Of a DNA stretch of 64,000 nucleotides, positions 8,717 to 18,051 are shown one piece after another. The stretch lies in the NCBI RefSeq assembly GCF_007954355.1, contig NZ_VOLR01000022.1, forward strand, positions 1 through 64,000, read 5' to 3'. The notes beneath the pieces are model-generated. The model worked only from the letters and a program-made list of their open reading frames with translations. It had not been told where the DNA came from and did no database searches. Origin of the DNA: Colwellia hornerae. Lineage in GTDB: Bacteria; Pseudomonadota; Gammaproteobacteria; Enterobacterales; Alteromonadaceae. The position numbers and the translations under genes are program-made. The stretch's first letter is position 1; every line of letters begins with the position of its first letter.

Positions 8717-8878
8717 AAGAGTAATTAGCGATACTATCATTAAAAATATAGCGCTATTTTATCAGATTACTTTTGAAGTTGCTTTCAAAAGATTAAATGT
8801 AACGGGAAGTTGGATCTAGATATTCCCAGTGCTATGGTAATGCCATAAAGTTGGCTAATAAAGTAAGAGAGATCATCA

Positions 8879-10759
8879 GTGTTTAAATTAAAATTTTCCC
8901 ACAAAATAATTATGGTGACTACCGTATTATTATTAATAGCCCTGTCGGTATCTACATCAATTAATTATATATTTTTGAAAGACCATACTCAAAAAAATCT
9001 TAACAATGCTATTGATGAAATAGGACGTTCGGTTTCTGGAAATATTGCTAACTGGTTAACGAATCGCCTACAAATAATCGATGCAGTGGCGCTTAATATT
9101 ACTGACATTAATAGTCATGAAGAGATTTTTCATGCGGTTCAGCAAGCAGTAAAAGCCGGGAAGATGAAGAATACCTTTGTTGGATTAGCAAGTACTGGCG
9201 AATTTATTCTTGATGATTTAACGATACAACTACCAGAAGGTTTTGATATTCGTCAGCGCCCTTGGTATTTACTTGCAAAAGAAGGGCGTAAGTCTTCTTT
9301 TACTGAAACTTATATAGATGCCACAACGGATCAAAAAGTATTAACGGCTGTAGCGCCTATTTTGAAAAATGGTCAATTTGTTGGTGCCGCAGGAGGAGAT
9401 ATTTTTCTAGATGAAATTTCATCTATTTTAAACGAAATTGATTTCCTTGATTTAGGCTATGCCTATTTAATGACTTCAAAAGGCAAGATTCTCAGTCATC
9501 CTGAGGTGAAATATGTCGATAAAGAGGTCAGTGAATTATTAGGTCAAACACCGCCTTTTACGAGTGACTTAAATGAGATTAATAATCACACCATAGTTTC
9601 ATTTATCCCCATTAAAGGTATTGACTCGGTTAATTGGTATGTAGGTGTCGTGCTTGACAGCGAAAAAGCTTATCAACCTATGGTGAATTCGAGAAACATG
9701 GCCATTATTGTGGTTATTGTTAGCTTACTTGCCACAATCATTCTTCTACATTTGTTGTTCAGTTATTTAATGAAACCTATTCAGACCTTAAATCTTGCCA
9801 TAAAAGGTATTGCTCGAGGCGACGGTGATTTAACTCAACGTTTATCGGTTGAAAGCCAAGATGAGTTTGGTGAACTATCAGAAAACTTTAATGATTTTAT
9901 TGAAACCATGCATCATTCGATGCGAAGAGTTAAAGAGTCAGCGGCGAATTTAGAACAACACATTAACCAAGTTCGACAAAGCTCACAAGTCGGTATTGAT
10001 ATGGCCGATCAACAGCTTAATCGCGGCGAGAGTGTATCGACAGCGGTAACTGAGTTAAATAACTCCTCGCAAGAAATTTCGACTAACGCAGTAACCGCAT
10101 CTGACTTAACATCAGGTATGCAAGCGCAGTCAAATGAAGGGCTGGTGGCACTCAATGAAAATATTCAGTCTATTGAACATTTGTCAAAAATAATGACACA
10201 GTCAAGCGGTGAAATTGAAAAGTTAAGCAGTGAAACTAAAAATATAGTCAGCATTTTAGATGTCATTAAAGGGGTTAGTTCACAAACCAACTTACTTGCG
10301 TTAAATGCCGCTATTGAAGCTGCACGTGCTGGGGAAGCGGGCAGAGGTTTTGCTGTGGTAGCTGATGAAGTTAGGCAGTTAGCTCAACGCACTCAAGAAG
10401 CGGCACTGGAAATTGAAACCATGATTGACAACTTAGAAACGGGCACCAATGCGGTGGTCGCGTCTATGGAAGAAAGTCAAAAAAATAGTACCAGCAGCGT
10501 CCAGAAAGCCACAGTAGCCGATGAAAAAATGCAACTAATTATACATATGTTACAACAAGTTGATAATGAAAATCATGCAGTAACCGAAGCCACCCAACAA
10601 CAAGTTAACGTGATTAGATCGATCGATGAAGATATATTAAATTTGATGGATTTAAATCAGCAAGGCGTACAAAATTTACAGCAAACACAGCAAGCTTGTG
10701 ACAGTTTACAACAAGAGTTCACCGGCTTGAATGACTTAGTAGGTAAGTTTAAAGTCTAA
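8879..10759 (+). CDS. methyl-accepting chemotaxis protein with dCache sensor
   Basis: A 626-residue inner-membrane chemoreceptor. TM1 lies at about 10-30, followed by a periplasmic double-Cache domain (about 35-270, with the RQRPWYLLA segment typical of these sensors), TM2 at about 273-297, HAMP (about 298-350), and a cytoplasmic signalling domain. The signalling-tip hairpin is clear ([20 protein letters not shown], then [15 protein letters not shown]). The dCache domain suggests direct binding of a small ligand such as an amino acid or carboxylate; the actual ligand is unknown. GTG start with AGAGAGA upstream. It ends at a strong terminator. Confidence 0.95.
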   Translation: MFKLKFSHKIIMVTTVLLLIALSVSTSINYIFLKDHTQKNLNNAIDEIGRSVSGNIANWLTNRLQIIDAVALNITDINSHEEIFHAVQQAVKAGKMKNTFVGLASTGEFILDDLTIQLPEGFDIRQRPWYLLAKEGRKSSFTETYIDATTDQKVLTAVAPILKNGQFVGAAGGDIFLDEISSILNEIDFLDLGYAYLMTSKGKILSHPEVKYVDKEVSELLGQTPPFTSDLNEINNHTIVSFIPIKGIDSVNWYVGVVLDSEKAYQPMVNSRNMAIIVVIVSLLATIILLHLLFSYLMKPIQTLNLAIKGIARGDGDLTQRLSVESQDEFGELSENFNDFIETMHHSMRRVKESAANLEQHINQVRQSSQVGIDMADQQLNRGESVSTAVTELNNSSQEISTNAVTASDLTSGMQAQSNEGLVALNENIQSIEHLSKIMTQSSGEIEKLSSETKNIVSILDVIKGVSSQTNLLALNAAIEAARAGEAGRGFAVVADEVRQLAQRTQEAALEIETMIDNLETGTNAVVASMEESQKNSTSSVQKATVADEKMQLIIHMLQQVDNENHAVTEATQQQVNVIRSIDEDILNLMDLNQQGVQNLQQTQQACDSLQQEFTGLNDLVGKFKV

Positions 10760-10772
10760 CGCTAAAGTTTAA

Positions 10773-10808
10773 AAAAAAGCTAGATAACGTGAGTTATCTA
10801 GCTTTTTT
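10773..10808. terminator. bidirectional intrinsic terminator after the chemoreceptor
   Basis: A perfect 16-bp stem (AAAAAAGCTAGATAAC at 10773-10788 with its complement at 10793-10808) around a GTGA loop, with A- and T-runs on both sides. It separates the convergent chemoreceptor and peroxiredoxin-glutaredoxin genes. Confidence 0.9.
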
Positions 10809-10861
10809 GTTTTTACGGTATCGCCAACAATCAGTGTCAAGTGCTGGTCTAACGATAAGGT

Positions 10862-11590
10862 TTAGCCAAAGTAAGCGGCTAAATCTTCACTACCACCAAT
10901 GTTTTTACCATCAATAAATACTTGTGGTACCGTATCCGAGTTGGTAATAGCACGGAACATTGAAGTATTTACGTCAGTACCGACGACTAATTCTTCAAAC
11001 TTTAAACCTTGGCTTGTTAATAACGCTTTAGCTTTTTTACAAAATGGGCAATCTGGCTTACTAAAAATTGTTATTTCTTGAGACTGTACGGCTTCAGGAT
11101 TAATGTAATTGAGCATGGTATCAGCATCAGATACTTCAAATGGGTCGCCAGGTAAATCAGGTTCAATGAACATTTTTTCTATAACGCCATTTTTTACCAG
11201 CATTGAATAGCGCCAGCTGCGCTTACCAAAACCAATTTCTTTTTTATCAACTAATAAGCCCATCGCTTCGGTAAAGTCGCCATTGCCATCGGGAATAAAA
11301 CTAATGTTGGCAGCATCTTTGTCTTGTGCCCAAGCATTCATTACAAAGGTATCATTAACAGAAATACAGACGATTTCATCGACACCATTCGCAGAGAACT
11401 TTTTCGCTAGTTCATTGTATCGTGGTAAATGTGAAGATGAACAGGTCGGTGTAAATGCCCCCGGTAATGAAAAAACAATTACGGTTTTATTAGCAAAAAT
11501 TTCATCACTGTTTCGACTTGCCCAACCATCGGCAGTAATAATAGGAAAAGTAGTGTTTGGAACTTGCTGTGTTTCTTTATTGGTAAACAT
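10862..11590 (-). CDS. peroxiredoxin-glutaredoxin fusion (glutathione-dependent peroxidase)
   Basis: A 242-residue cytoplasmic fusion. The N-terminal Prx5-like domain carries the peroxidatic Cys50 in GAFTPTCSSSH; the C-terminal glutaredoxin domain has CPFC at 181-184 (FSKPDCPFCKKAKAL). Proteins of this design, known from Haemophilus, reduce hydroperoxides with glutathione using their own glutaredoxin as reductant. The ATG at 11590 has a GCGAG about 5 nt upstream; the in-frame GTG at 11596 is less likely. No OxyR site was recognised. Confidence 0.95.
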   Translation of the reverse strand: MFTNKETQQVPNTTFPIITADGWASRNSDEIFANKTVIVFSLPGAFTPTCSSSHLPRYNELAKKFSANGVDEIVCISVNDTFVMNAWAQDKDAANISFIPDGNGDFTEAMGLLVDKKEIGFGKRSWRYSMLVKNGVIEKMFIEPDLPGDPFEVSDADTMLNYINPEAVQSQEITIFSKPDCPFCKKAKALLTSQGLKFEELVVGTDVNTSMFRAITNSDTVPQVFIDGKNIGGSEDLAAYFG

Positions 11591-11736
11591 AGTCACTCGC
11601 TTTGATTGATTTGAATCGATTAAGTGAAACCAGTATGGGTGAATAACTCAATTTAATAAAGTGATAAAAACAATTCATAATGATTGATTAAAGCGATTGA
11701 TAATAAGGAGGCTAATCTACATTCCTCATTAAAAAA

Positions 11737-14700
11737 TCACTGTGCTTGTGATAATAACCAACGTTTAATTTCTTCGGTGAGTATATCAAGTTGCAAATAA
11801 AGGTGGCTAGCAGACGCTTTTATATCGTGACTATTTTCAGCCTTCGCCTGCTGACTAACATCATTGAGCGTTTTAGCTATCTCATGGTGAGCAAAATACC
11901 GTGTACTGCCTTTTAGTTTATGGGCAAGCACTTGTATATATTTATGGTCAAAATTTGCCGTAGCGCTTAGCCACTGCTTTTTTTCTTTTTGCCATGAGGC
12001 AATAAAAAGTCGGCCAACATTTCTACTCAGTTCAATATCATGCTCATTATTTTTCAGCAGCATATCTAAATCAAAGAGGGTAAAATTTTGTTTAATTAAG
12101 TTGTTTTTTTGCTGTTTCTTTAATAACTGTCGATAGGCATTGTTGAGTTTGTTGGTTATCTCTTCCTGTGGGCAAGGTTTGGCCATGTAATCATTAAAAC
12201 CGGCGGCGATACATCTTTCAGCTGCGCCACTCAGCGCATCTGCGGTTACCGCAATTAACCAAAGCGGTCGGCTTTGTTCAACGGCTGTTAGCGTTTGAGC
12301 GAGTTCAAAGCCATCAACATTTGGCATATGACAGTCAGATATAATAATGTCATAAGCTTGTTTTTCATGTAAATCCAAAGCTTCCTTACCGTCGTAAGCA
12401 ATGTCGGCTTTAATATTTAGACGCGCAAGTTGTGCGCAGAGCACCTTAACGTTTACTAGGTTATCTTCGGCAATAAGAATACGTAGATCTTGAAAACGGT
12501 TATCGTCAGCGGCATTAATTAAACGTGTATTACTGCGACGGTTATCGGTAGAACTCTCTAAAGTTGATTGTTTTAGTTTTAAGCTAAAATGGAAGGAACT
12601 CCCTTGATTAAGGGTCGAATCAATTTTAATTTCGCTGCCCATCGCTGATATTATTTCTTGGCAAATACTTAATCCTAAACCGGTACCACCATATTTTCGG
12701 GTAATGTCATCATCGGCTTGAATAAAGGGGGTAAATAAGAAGGTTTGTTTTTCTGCCGCTATACCCATGCCGGTATCTTTAACATCAAAATAAAGCGTGT
12801 CGTAGGTGTTGTTATTGATAACCTCACTGCTAACAACCGTGACAATTAAATCGATTTGTCCTTTATCTGTGAACTTAATGGCGTTACTAAGCAAATTATT
12901 GAGTACTTGTGTGAAGCGTGTTGGGTCGGTTAAATAGCAATGGCTGATTTTATTATCTATTTGTAAATTAATCTCTAATGGTTTGTGGTGTTCAATGTGA
13001 TTAAAACCATTAATAATATTTTTACAAAGTAAGTTGAAATTGACTGGCACTGACTCTAAAGTAAGCTTGCCGGCGTCCATCTTTGAAAAGTCGAGCACAT
13101 CATTAAGTAAAGCTAATAAGTTGGTTGCCGAGCCCTGTAATGTTTCAAGTAAATCATTCTGTTCGGTATTTAAAGGCGTAAATGCCAGTGCTTCTGCCAT
13201 ACCTAAAACACCGTTCATCGGCGTTCTAATTTCATGACTCATGCGCGCAAGAAAAGTGATTTTTGCTTGAGCTGATTTCTCTGCTTCTATTTTTGCAGAT
13301 TCAGCAATCGCTAAAGCATGTTCCACTTTTAGTTGGGCAAGCTTTCTTACCTTAAGTTGTCGATAATAAATCCAAAAAATAATTAACCCAAAAAGCATTA
13401 TTGCGACAAATAAATAGCTGACATTTCGATAAGCATTAGCAATTTGTTTATCGGCATTATTTTCATGAAAAGCCGTTTGGCTCCATTTTGCATAAAGTCT
13501 TTCGTAATCGTTGGCTGAAACACTTTTAATGGTCCGGTTGAGTAAGCTAATAACATTATCGTTACCGGTGTTACTGGCGAAAGAAAACTGAGCATTATCA
13601 TTAAAGTTTATTAAAGGTTGGCTTGTTAAATTAGAGAGTTGATTTTCTTTAACCAAATACGATGAAACCAGAGACCCTCCAATAAATACATCAGACTCAC
13701 CTAAGGATACTGAAGCAATGGCCGCATTCATCGAATCAAAATAATTAAGATGAGCAAAGGGAAGTTTTTCTATTAATAACCTGGTGGCATTAAAGTTATT
13801 TACTACGGCAACTTTCTTGTTACCTATGCCACTTAACCCATCTATTATGGTGTCATTATGACGATAGACCATACTATAACTGGCTTTTAAATAAGGCTCA
13901 GAAAAAATGAGCTTTTTTTCTCGTTCTTTATTGCGCTCAACCAATGATAGAACATTGATTTTTTGTTGCGCTAAATAAGAAAAAATTTGCTCTATATTTT
14001 TTACATAGACAGGTTTATAAATAATACCGGTGCGCTCTGTTGAAAGCATAAATAAATCAATGGTGAAGCCTCGTTCGGTAATGTGATTAAAGTTTTTAGT
14101 AATAATATAGGGAGGGAAGCCACCAGACACCACCGGAAAATAGAGTTGATTATGGTCAATAATAAAATCTTTTTCAGCAACCGATAAATTAGTAAAATAG
14201 GCACCAAAAGTTAACGAAATATTTCCTTCATTCAAAGCTAAATATTTATTATTCCATAACTCGGCTTGTTGTCGACTTACTGAGCGAATGCCATCGTTAA
14301 CTTCATGCATCAATGCTCTATTCTTTTTACTAACAGCAAAGCGAAAGTAAACTTCTGGGGCATCATCTTCAGCAATATGAAAAGCACCACTGAGCTTATA
14401 CTCATTTAACTTTTGATTAAGTAACCAAGGTTCTGTTGCATATAAGGCATCATACTTTTGATAATCGCCGAGCAGCTTATCAATATCTTGATAATAATAA
14501 CGTTCAATATGGCGACTAAGAAAAGCTAAAGTTGTCTGATCGTCAGAATAGATGCCTATTTGCAGACCATTACTCTTATTACTTTGAATACGACGAAACA
14601 CTTTTTGTTTGAATTTAGCATAAGGAATACTGAAAAATAAGTTTGTTTGTTCCTGTTGATAGCGAGTAATGGCAACAACATCAATACTATTATTAGTGAG

Positions 14701-15000
14701 CGACTGATAAGCCTTTTCTGTTGGCATGTAGCTAAATGACACTTCACGTTGATTATCTATTGCCCAAATTTGCCAATACTCTTTAAGAAAATTAACCAGC
14801 TGTTGAAATTTCTCTCCAGAAGCAGCATTGATTGACGACCTATCGGGTAAAGCTATTCGAAGGGGCGCTTTATTGTCGGACAGCTGCTCGGCATAGGCAC
14901 TAAAAGTGATTAACAAAACACTGCACAATACTGTGCATTTAAGCCAAGTAGACAAGCGCCATAACATACTCTTTATATTACTTATAATGTCATAATCCAT
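11737..15000 (-). CDS. hybrid sensor histidine kinase with two periplasmic solute-binding domains
   Basis: A 1087-residue inner-membrane phosphorelay kinase of BvgS-like layout. Order: signal segment (about 12-38), periplasmic binding domain 1 (about 45-260), domain 2 (about 275-510, type-3 solute-binding fold), a TM helix (about 525-547), a short linker helix, HisKA with His589 (MSHEIRTPMNG), ATPase (NLLSNAIKFT, DTGMGI, GTGLGLS), a receiver with Asp889 (DCHMPNVDG), and an HPt domain with His1027 (LAHKLKGST). All catalytic residues are present. No response regulator lies beside it, so its partner is elsewhere. An alternative ATG at 14967 keeps the signal segment. Confidence 0.95.
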   Translation of the reverse strand: MDYDIISNIKSMLWRLSTWLKCTVLCSVLLITFSAYAEQLSDNKAPLRIALPDRSSINAASGEKFQQLVNFLKEYWQIWAIDNQREVSFSYMPTEKAYQSLTNNSIDVVAITRYQQEQTNLFFSIPYAKFKQKVFRRIQSNKSNGLQIGIYSDDQTTLAFLSRHIERYYYQDIDKLLGDYQKYDALYATEPWLLNQKLNEYKLSGAFHIAEDDAPEVYFRFAVSKKNRALMHEVNDGIRSVSRQQAELWNNKYLALNEGNISLTFGAYFTNLSVAEKDFIIDHNQLYFPVVSGGFPPYIITKNFNHITERGFTIDLFMLSTERTGIIYKPVYVKNIEQIFSYLAQQKINVLSLVERNKEREKKLIFSEPYLKASYSMVYRHNDTIIDGLSGIGNKKVAVVNNFNATRLLIEKLPFAHLNYFDSMNAAIASVSLGESDVFIGGSLVSSYLVKENQLSNLTSQPLINFNDNAQFSFASNTGNDNVISLLNRTIKSVSANDYERLYAKWSQTAFHENNADKQIANAYRNVSYLFVAIMLFGLIIFWIYYRQLKVRKLAQLKVEHALAIAESAKIEAEKSAQAKITFLARMSHEIRTPMNGVLGMAEALAFTPLNTEQNDLLETLQGSATNLLALLNDVLDFSKMDAGKLTLESVPVNFNLLCKNIINGFNHIEHHKPLEINLQIDNKISHCYLTDPTRFTQVLNNLLSNAIKFTDKGQIDLIVTVVSSEVINNNTYDTLYFDVKDTGMGIAAEKQTFLFTPFIQADDDITRKYGGTGLGLSICQEIISAMGSEIKIDSTLNQGSSFHFSLKLKQSTLESSTDNRRSNTRLINAADDNRFQDLRILIAEDNLVNVKVLCAQLARLNIKADIAYDGKEALDLHEKQAYDIIISDCHMPNVDGFELAQTLTAVEQSRPLWLIAVTADALSGAAERCIAAGFNDYMAKPCPQEEITNKLNNAYRQLLKKQQKNNLIKQNFTLFDLDMLLKNNEHDIELSRNVGRLFIASWQKEKKQWLSATANFDHKYIQVLAHKLKGSTRYFAHHEIAKTLNDVSQQAKAENSHDIKASASHLYLQLDILTEEIKRWLLSQAQ

Positions 15001-15308
15001 GGTTTAATATTTAGGTCTGTTGTTAAGTTTATCTATGAGAGTAAAAGTGAGGTTTTAATAAATACACTTTATGCTATAAGTAGCAAACCAGCAAATAATA
15101 ATAAAAAGATGAGTTATTTAATACAATGAAAATAAAACATTTTATAGGTGATACGGCCAGTTATTGCCATGATATATATTGAATAAAGCTTAGCCATTAA
15201 CAAGCAAGGTAGCTGAAATTTAGCATCATAGAGCAATAAATTTGCTTGCCAGGGCAACAGCATGATAAATTAGCTGGTAAAGTTGTATATACAATTAAAG
15301 GGTTAAAG
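15001..15308. other. divergent intergenic region between hybrid kinase and hutG
   Basis: An AT-rich stretch between the divergent kinase and hutG-hutF. It holds the HutC-type operator listed separately and a possible plus-strand promoter (TTGCTT near 15243, about 17 nt before TAAATT). Nothing else was recognised; an in-frame TTG at 15246 upstream of hutG is rejected as a start. Confidence 0.4.
15283..15294. promoter_or_regulatory. HutC-type operator in front of hutG
   Basis: A perfect 12-bp palindrome, TTGTATATACAA, lies 14 bp before the hutG ATG and immediately upstream of its Shine-Dalgarno. It matches the consensus of the GntR-family histidine-utilisation repressor HutC, which is released by urocanate. 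No hutC gene lies in the window. The palindrome is seen; the identity of the binding protein is inferred from target and motif. Confidence 0.7.
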
Positions 15309-16094
15309 ATGTCTATTACATACACGTTAATAAAAGGTCGTATTCCATTACTTATTAGCATGCCGCATAACGGTGAGGCTTTACCTGAAAATATTGCCAG
15401 TAAAATGACTGAACAAGGTAAAAAAGTGGCTGATACCGACTGGCATAAAGACAAACTTTACGCCTTTGCTCAAGCGCTTGGTGCTTATATTATTATGCCT
15501 AAATATAACCGTTATGTTATTGACTTAAATCGAGATCCAGCAGGTGTTGATTTATATCCTGGCGCCAATAGTACTGAATTGTGTCCGACGACCTCCTTTG
15601 ACCTTGCGCCACTTTACCTTGATGGCCAAGCACCTGACAAAGATGAAATCGCACATCGGGTAACTACGTATTGGCAGCCTTATCACCAAGCATTGAAAAC
15701 CACACTAGCCGAGATGGAGGCTGAATTTGGTAAAGCTGTTTTACTCGAGGCCCATTCTATTTTGTCAACCGTGCCAAGATTTTTTACCGGCCAATTACCC
15801 GATTTTAATTTTGGTACGGCTGATGGTAAAAGCTGTGCGCCCGAATTAATCACCGCACTACAAAAACTCGATTATTCACCCTATAGCATGATCACTAACG
15901 GGCGATTTAAAGGCGGTTTTATTACCCGACAATATGGTCAACCGCAAAAAAATATTCATGCGGTACAGTTAGAGCTTTCACAACGTACTTATATGAGTGA
16001 ACCCAGCCCAGAATACAATCAAGCGTTGGCGGATCAAGTTATTCCTAAGCTTGAGCAATTAGTGCAAGCGTTAATCCACTTTTCACAGCAATAA
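15309..16094 (+). CDS. hutG: N-formylglutamate deformylase
   Basis: A 261-residue cytoplasmic enzyme cleaving N-formyl-L-glutamate to glutamate and formate, the last step of the five-step histidine pathway. Metal-site features of the family are visible: SMPHNGEALP near the start, DLNRDPAG, and LLEAHSILSTVPRF. Start: AAAGGG precedes the ATG at 15309 by about 6 nt, and the sequence then opens with the usual family N-terminus. hutF follows 19 nt later, so they form one operon behind the operator at 15283. Confidence 0.95.
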   Translation: MSITYTLIKGRIPLLISMPHNGEALPENIASKMTEQGKKVADTDWHKDKLYAFAQALGAYIIMPKYNRYVIDLNRDPAGVDLYPGANSTELCPTTSFDLAPLYLDGQAPDKDEIAHRVTTYWQPYHQALKTTLAEMEAEFGKAVLLEAHSILSTVPRFFTGQLPDFNFGTADGKSCAPELITALQKLDYSPYSMITNGRFKGGFITRQYGQPQKNIHAVQLELSQRTYMSEPSPEYNQALADQVIPKLEQLVQALIHFSQQ

Positions 16095-16113
16095 ATTAGC
16101 ACAGGTATTTTTG

Positions 16114-17475
16114 ATGAAGTTATTTGCAGAACGTATTTTATTAAGCAGTGGTTGGCACACACAGCAAACATTAACCATAGAAAATGGTGTGATCACCGCG
16201 ATAACATCAGGCTGTATTGATGGCGCTGAAAAAGTAGCCGTTGTTATTCCTGGTATGGTCAATTGCCATTCTCATGCCTTTCAGCGAGCCTTTGCGGGGT
16301 TTAGTGAACAAGGTAGCGAAGGGCAAGACAGTTTTTGGACATGGCGAAGCATCATGTATAAGTTTATCGATCAACTGACGGTAAACGATGCCGAAATAAT
16401 TGCCCAACAGCTTTATATTGAAATGCTTAAAATGGGTTATACCCGCGTTGCAGAATTTCATTATTTACATCATGAAATTAACGGGGAAAACCATGTTGAA
16501 CTTGCGGCCATGGCAAAAGCTATTTTTAAGGCCAGTCAGCAATCGGGGATTGGCTTAACATTATTACCGGTACTTTATCGTTTTAGTGGTTTTGGTCCTT
16601 TACCCGCAAATGATGGTCAAAAGCGCTTTATTAATTCAGTTGAACAATTCAATCAACTGGTTAGTGACTGCTTTACCTTAAGTGCACATTATGAAAACAC
16701 CAATGTTGGCATTGCGCCTCACTCGTTAAGAGCGGTTGACAAAACGTCGCTAGAGCAAGCGGTAAAACATGTTCGTAGCTTAGATGATAAAGCGCCGGTG
16801 CATATTCATATCGCCGAGCAGCAAAAAGAAGTTGACGATTGTGTAGCGCATTATGGTCAACGTCCGGTGGAATGGTTATTAAATAACGTCGTATTAGACC
16901 GGCAATGGTGTTTAATTCATGCGACACATATCAATGAACAAGAACGCCAAGGAATTATTGCCAGTCAAGCGATTGCAGGAATTTGCCCTACCACTGAAGC
17001 AAATCTGGGTGATGGTATTTTTCCGAGCAGTGAATTTTTAGCTGAAAATGGCACCTTAGCGATTGGCTCCGACAGCCATATTTCAGTGAATCCTATAGAA
17101 GAATTACGTTGGTTAGAATATGCCCAACGATTAATTAAGCAACAGCGTGCTATTTTGGCAACAGAAAAACAACCGTCAGTTGGTCGTCATTTATGGCAAC
17201 AAGCGGCGTTAGGTGGCGCTCAAAGTACTAACAGTAATACCGGTGAATTAGCGATAGGCAAGCAAGCAGATTTACTGGTACTTAATGCCAAAAAAGTGGC
17301 TTTATTTGCTCACCATGATCAACATTTATTAGACAGTATGATTTTTGCGAGTCAGCAGAATATGATTAACGACGTGATGGTAAATGGCCACTGGGTGATT
17401 AAAGCCGGTGTTCATCACTTAGAGCAAGTGTCTGAGCAAGCATTCTCTACGTTATTGGCGAGTCTTTCTGCTTAG
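16114..17475 (+). CDS. hutF: formimidoylglutamate deiminase
   Basis: A 453-residue amidohydrolase-superfamily enzyme converting N-formimino-L-glutamate to N-formyl-L-glutamate and ammonia, feeding HutG. Metal-binding motifs are intact: HSHAFQRAF, HIHIAEQQKEV, IHATHINE and GSDSHIS. Length fits HutF. An in-frame TTG directly before (16111) is rejected in favour of the ATG at 16114, which has AGGT upstream. hutH, hutU and hutI are not in the window, so the operon covers only the lower pathway. Confidence 0.95.
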   Translation: MKLFAERILLSSGWHTQQTLTIENGVITAITSGCIDGAEKVAVVIPGMVNCHSHAFQRAFAGFSEQGSEGQDSFWTWRSIMYKFIDQLTVNDAEIIAQQLYIEMLKMGYTRVAEFHYLHHEINGENHVELAAMAKAIFKASQQSGIGLTLLPVLYRFSGFGPLPANDGQKRFINSVEQFNQLVSDCFTLSAHYENTNVGIAPHSLRAVDKTSLEQAVKHVRSLDDKAPVHIHIAEQQKEVDDCVAHYGQRPVEWLLNNVVLDRQWCLIHATHINEQERQGIIASQAIAGICPTTEANLGDGIFPSSEFLAENGTLAIGSDSHISVNPIEELRWLEYAQRLIKQQRAILATEKQPSVGRHLWQQAALGGAQSTNSNTGELAIGKQADLLVLNAKKVALFAHHDQHLLDSMIFASQQNMINDVMVNGHWVIKAGVHHLEQVSEQAFSTLLASLSA

Positions 17476-17481
17476 CATTAC

Positions 17482-17529
17482 ACTGTTATCGAGTATCTAA
17501 ACTTTAGGGTTTCTCGATAACAGTTCTTT
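17482..17529 (+). terminator. intrinsic terminator after hutF
   Basis: Perfect 12-bp arms ACTGTTATCGAG (17482-17493) and CTCGATAACAGT (17513-17524) flank a 19-nt loop and are followed by TCTTTT. It lies between hutF and a convergent minus-strand gene, so it may act in both directions. Confidence 0.7.
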
Positions 17530-17560
17530 TACCTTCAATAGGTTATTAATGTTTATCTGC

Positions 17561-17917
17561 CTATAACAGCGCACTATACTGGGCAATCGTCTGACAAACT
17601 TTCGCTTGGTTTTCACTGTGAAAATGAGGGGATTGCTGCTTAGCATTACAAAAATCAGTAAAAAAGGCTTTTACGGCTTTTCTATCTCGGGTTATTTCTT
17701 TTAAAAAGTCCTGCTCTTCACTGCTGAAATTGGCAAGTTGACTCTTTAAGTCAGTATAAATTTTATCTGCTTTTAATCTCACTTTGGTATCAGTAGCTTC
17801 TGAAAATGCATTAGTAATGACGTTTTTCTGTTCTGAAAACCATTGGTCTACTTCTGGTTGTGGATAAAAGTGTAAAAATAATGCAGCGGCAACGATTAAG
17901 ATCAATAAATTTTTCAT
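17561..17917 (-). CDS. hypothetical membrane-anchored or secreted small protein
   Basis: A 118-residue protein with a hydrophobic N-terminus (MKNLLILIVAAALFLHF) that is either a signal peptide or an anchor, then a helical charged domain containing two cysteines (DFCNAK, AKVCQT) that could form a disulfide. I do not recognise a family. It is monocistronic, convergent with hutF and divergent from ccoG. Codon usage looks like its neighbours. ATG start, no strong ribosome site. Confidence 0.65.
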   Translation of the reverse strand: MKNLLILIVAAALFLHFYPQPEVDQWFSEQKNVITNAFSEATDTKVRLKADKIYTDLKSQLANFSSEEQDFLKEITRDRKAVKAFFTDFCNAKQQSPHFHSENQAKVCQTIAQYSALL

Positions 17918-18051
17918 AATTTTTTATATAATTGAATGATTATATAAGAATAATCAATTTTGGGCTTATTCACTAATATTAATTATTTTATAACGTATTT
18001 TTAAGTAAATATCGTTATAATCTTGGGGCTCTCGTATATCAAGGATTTATC

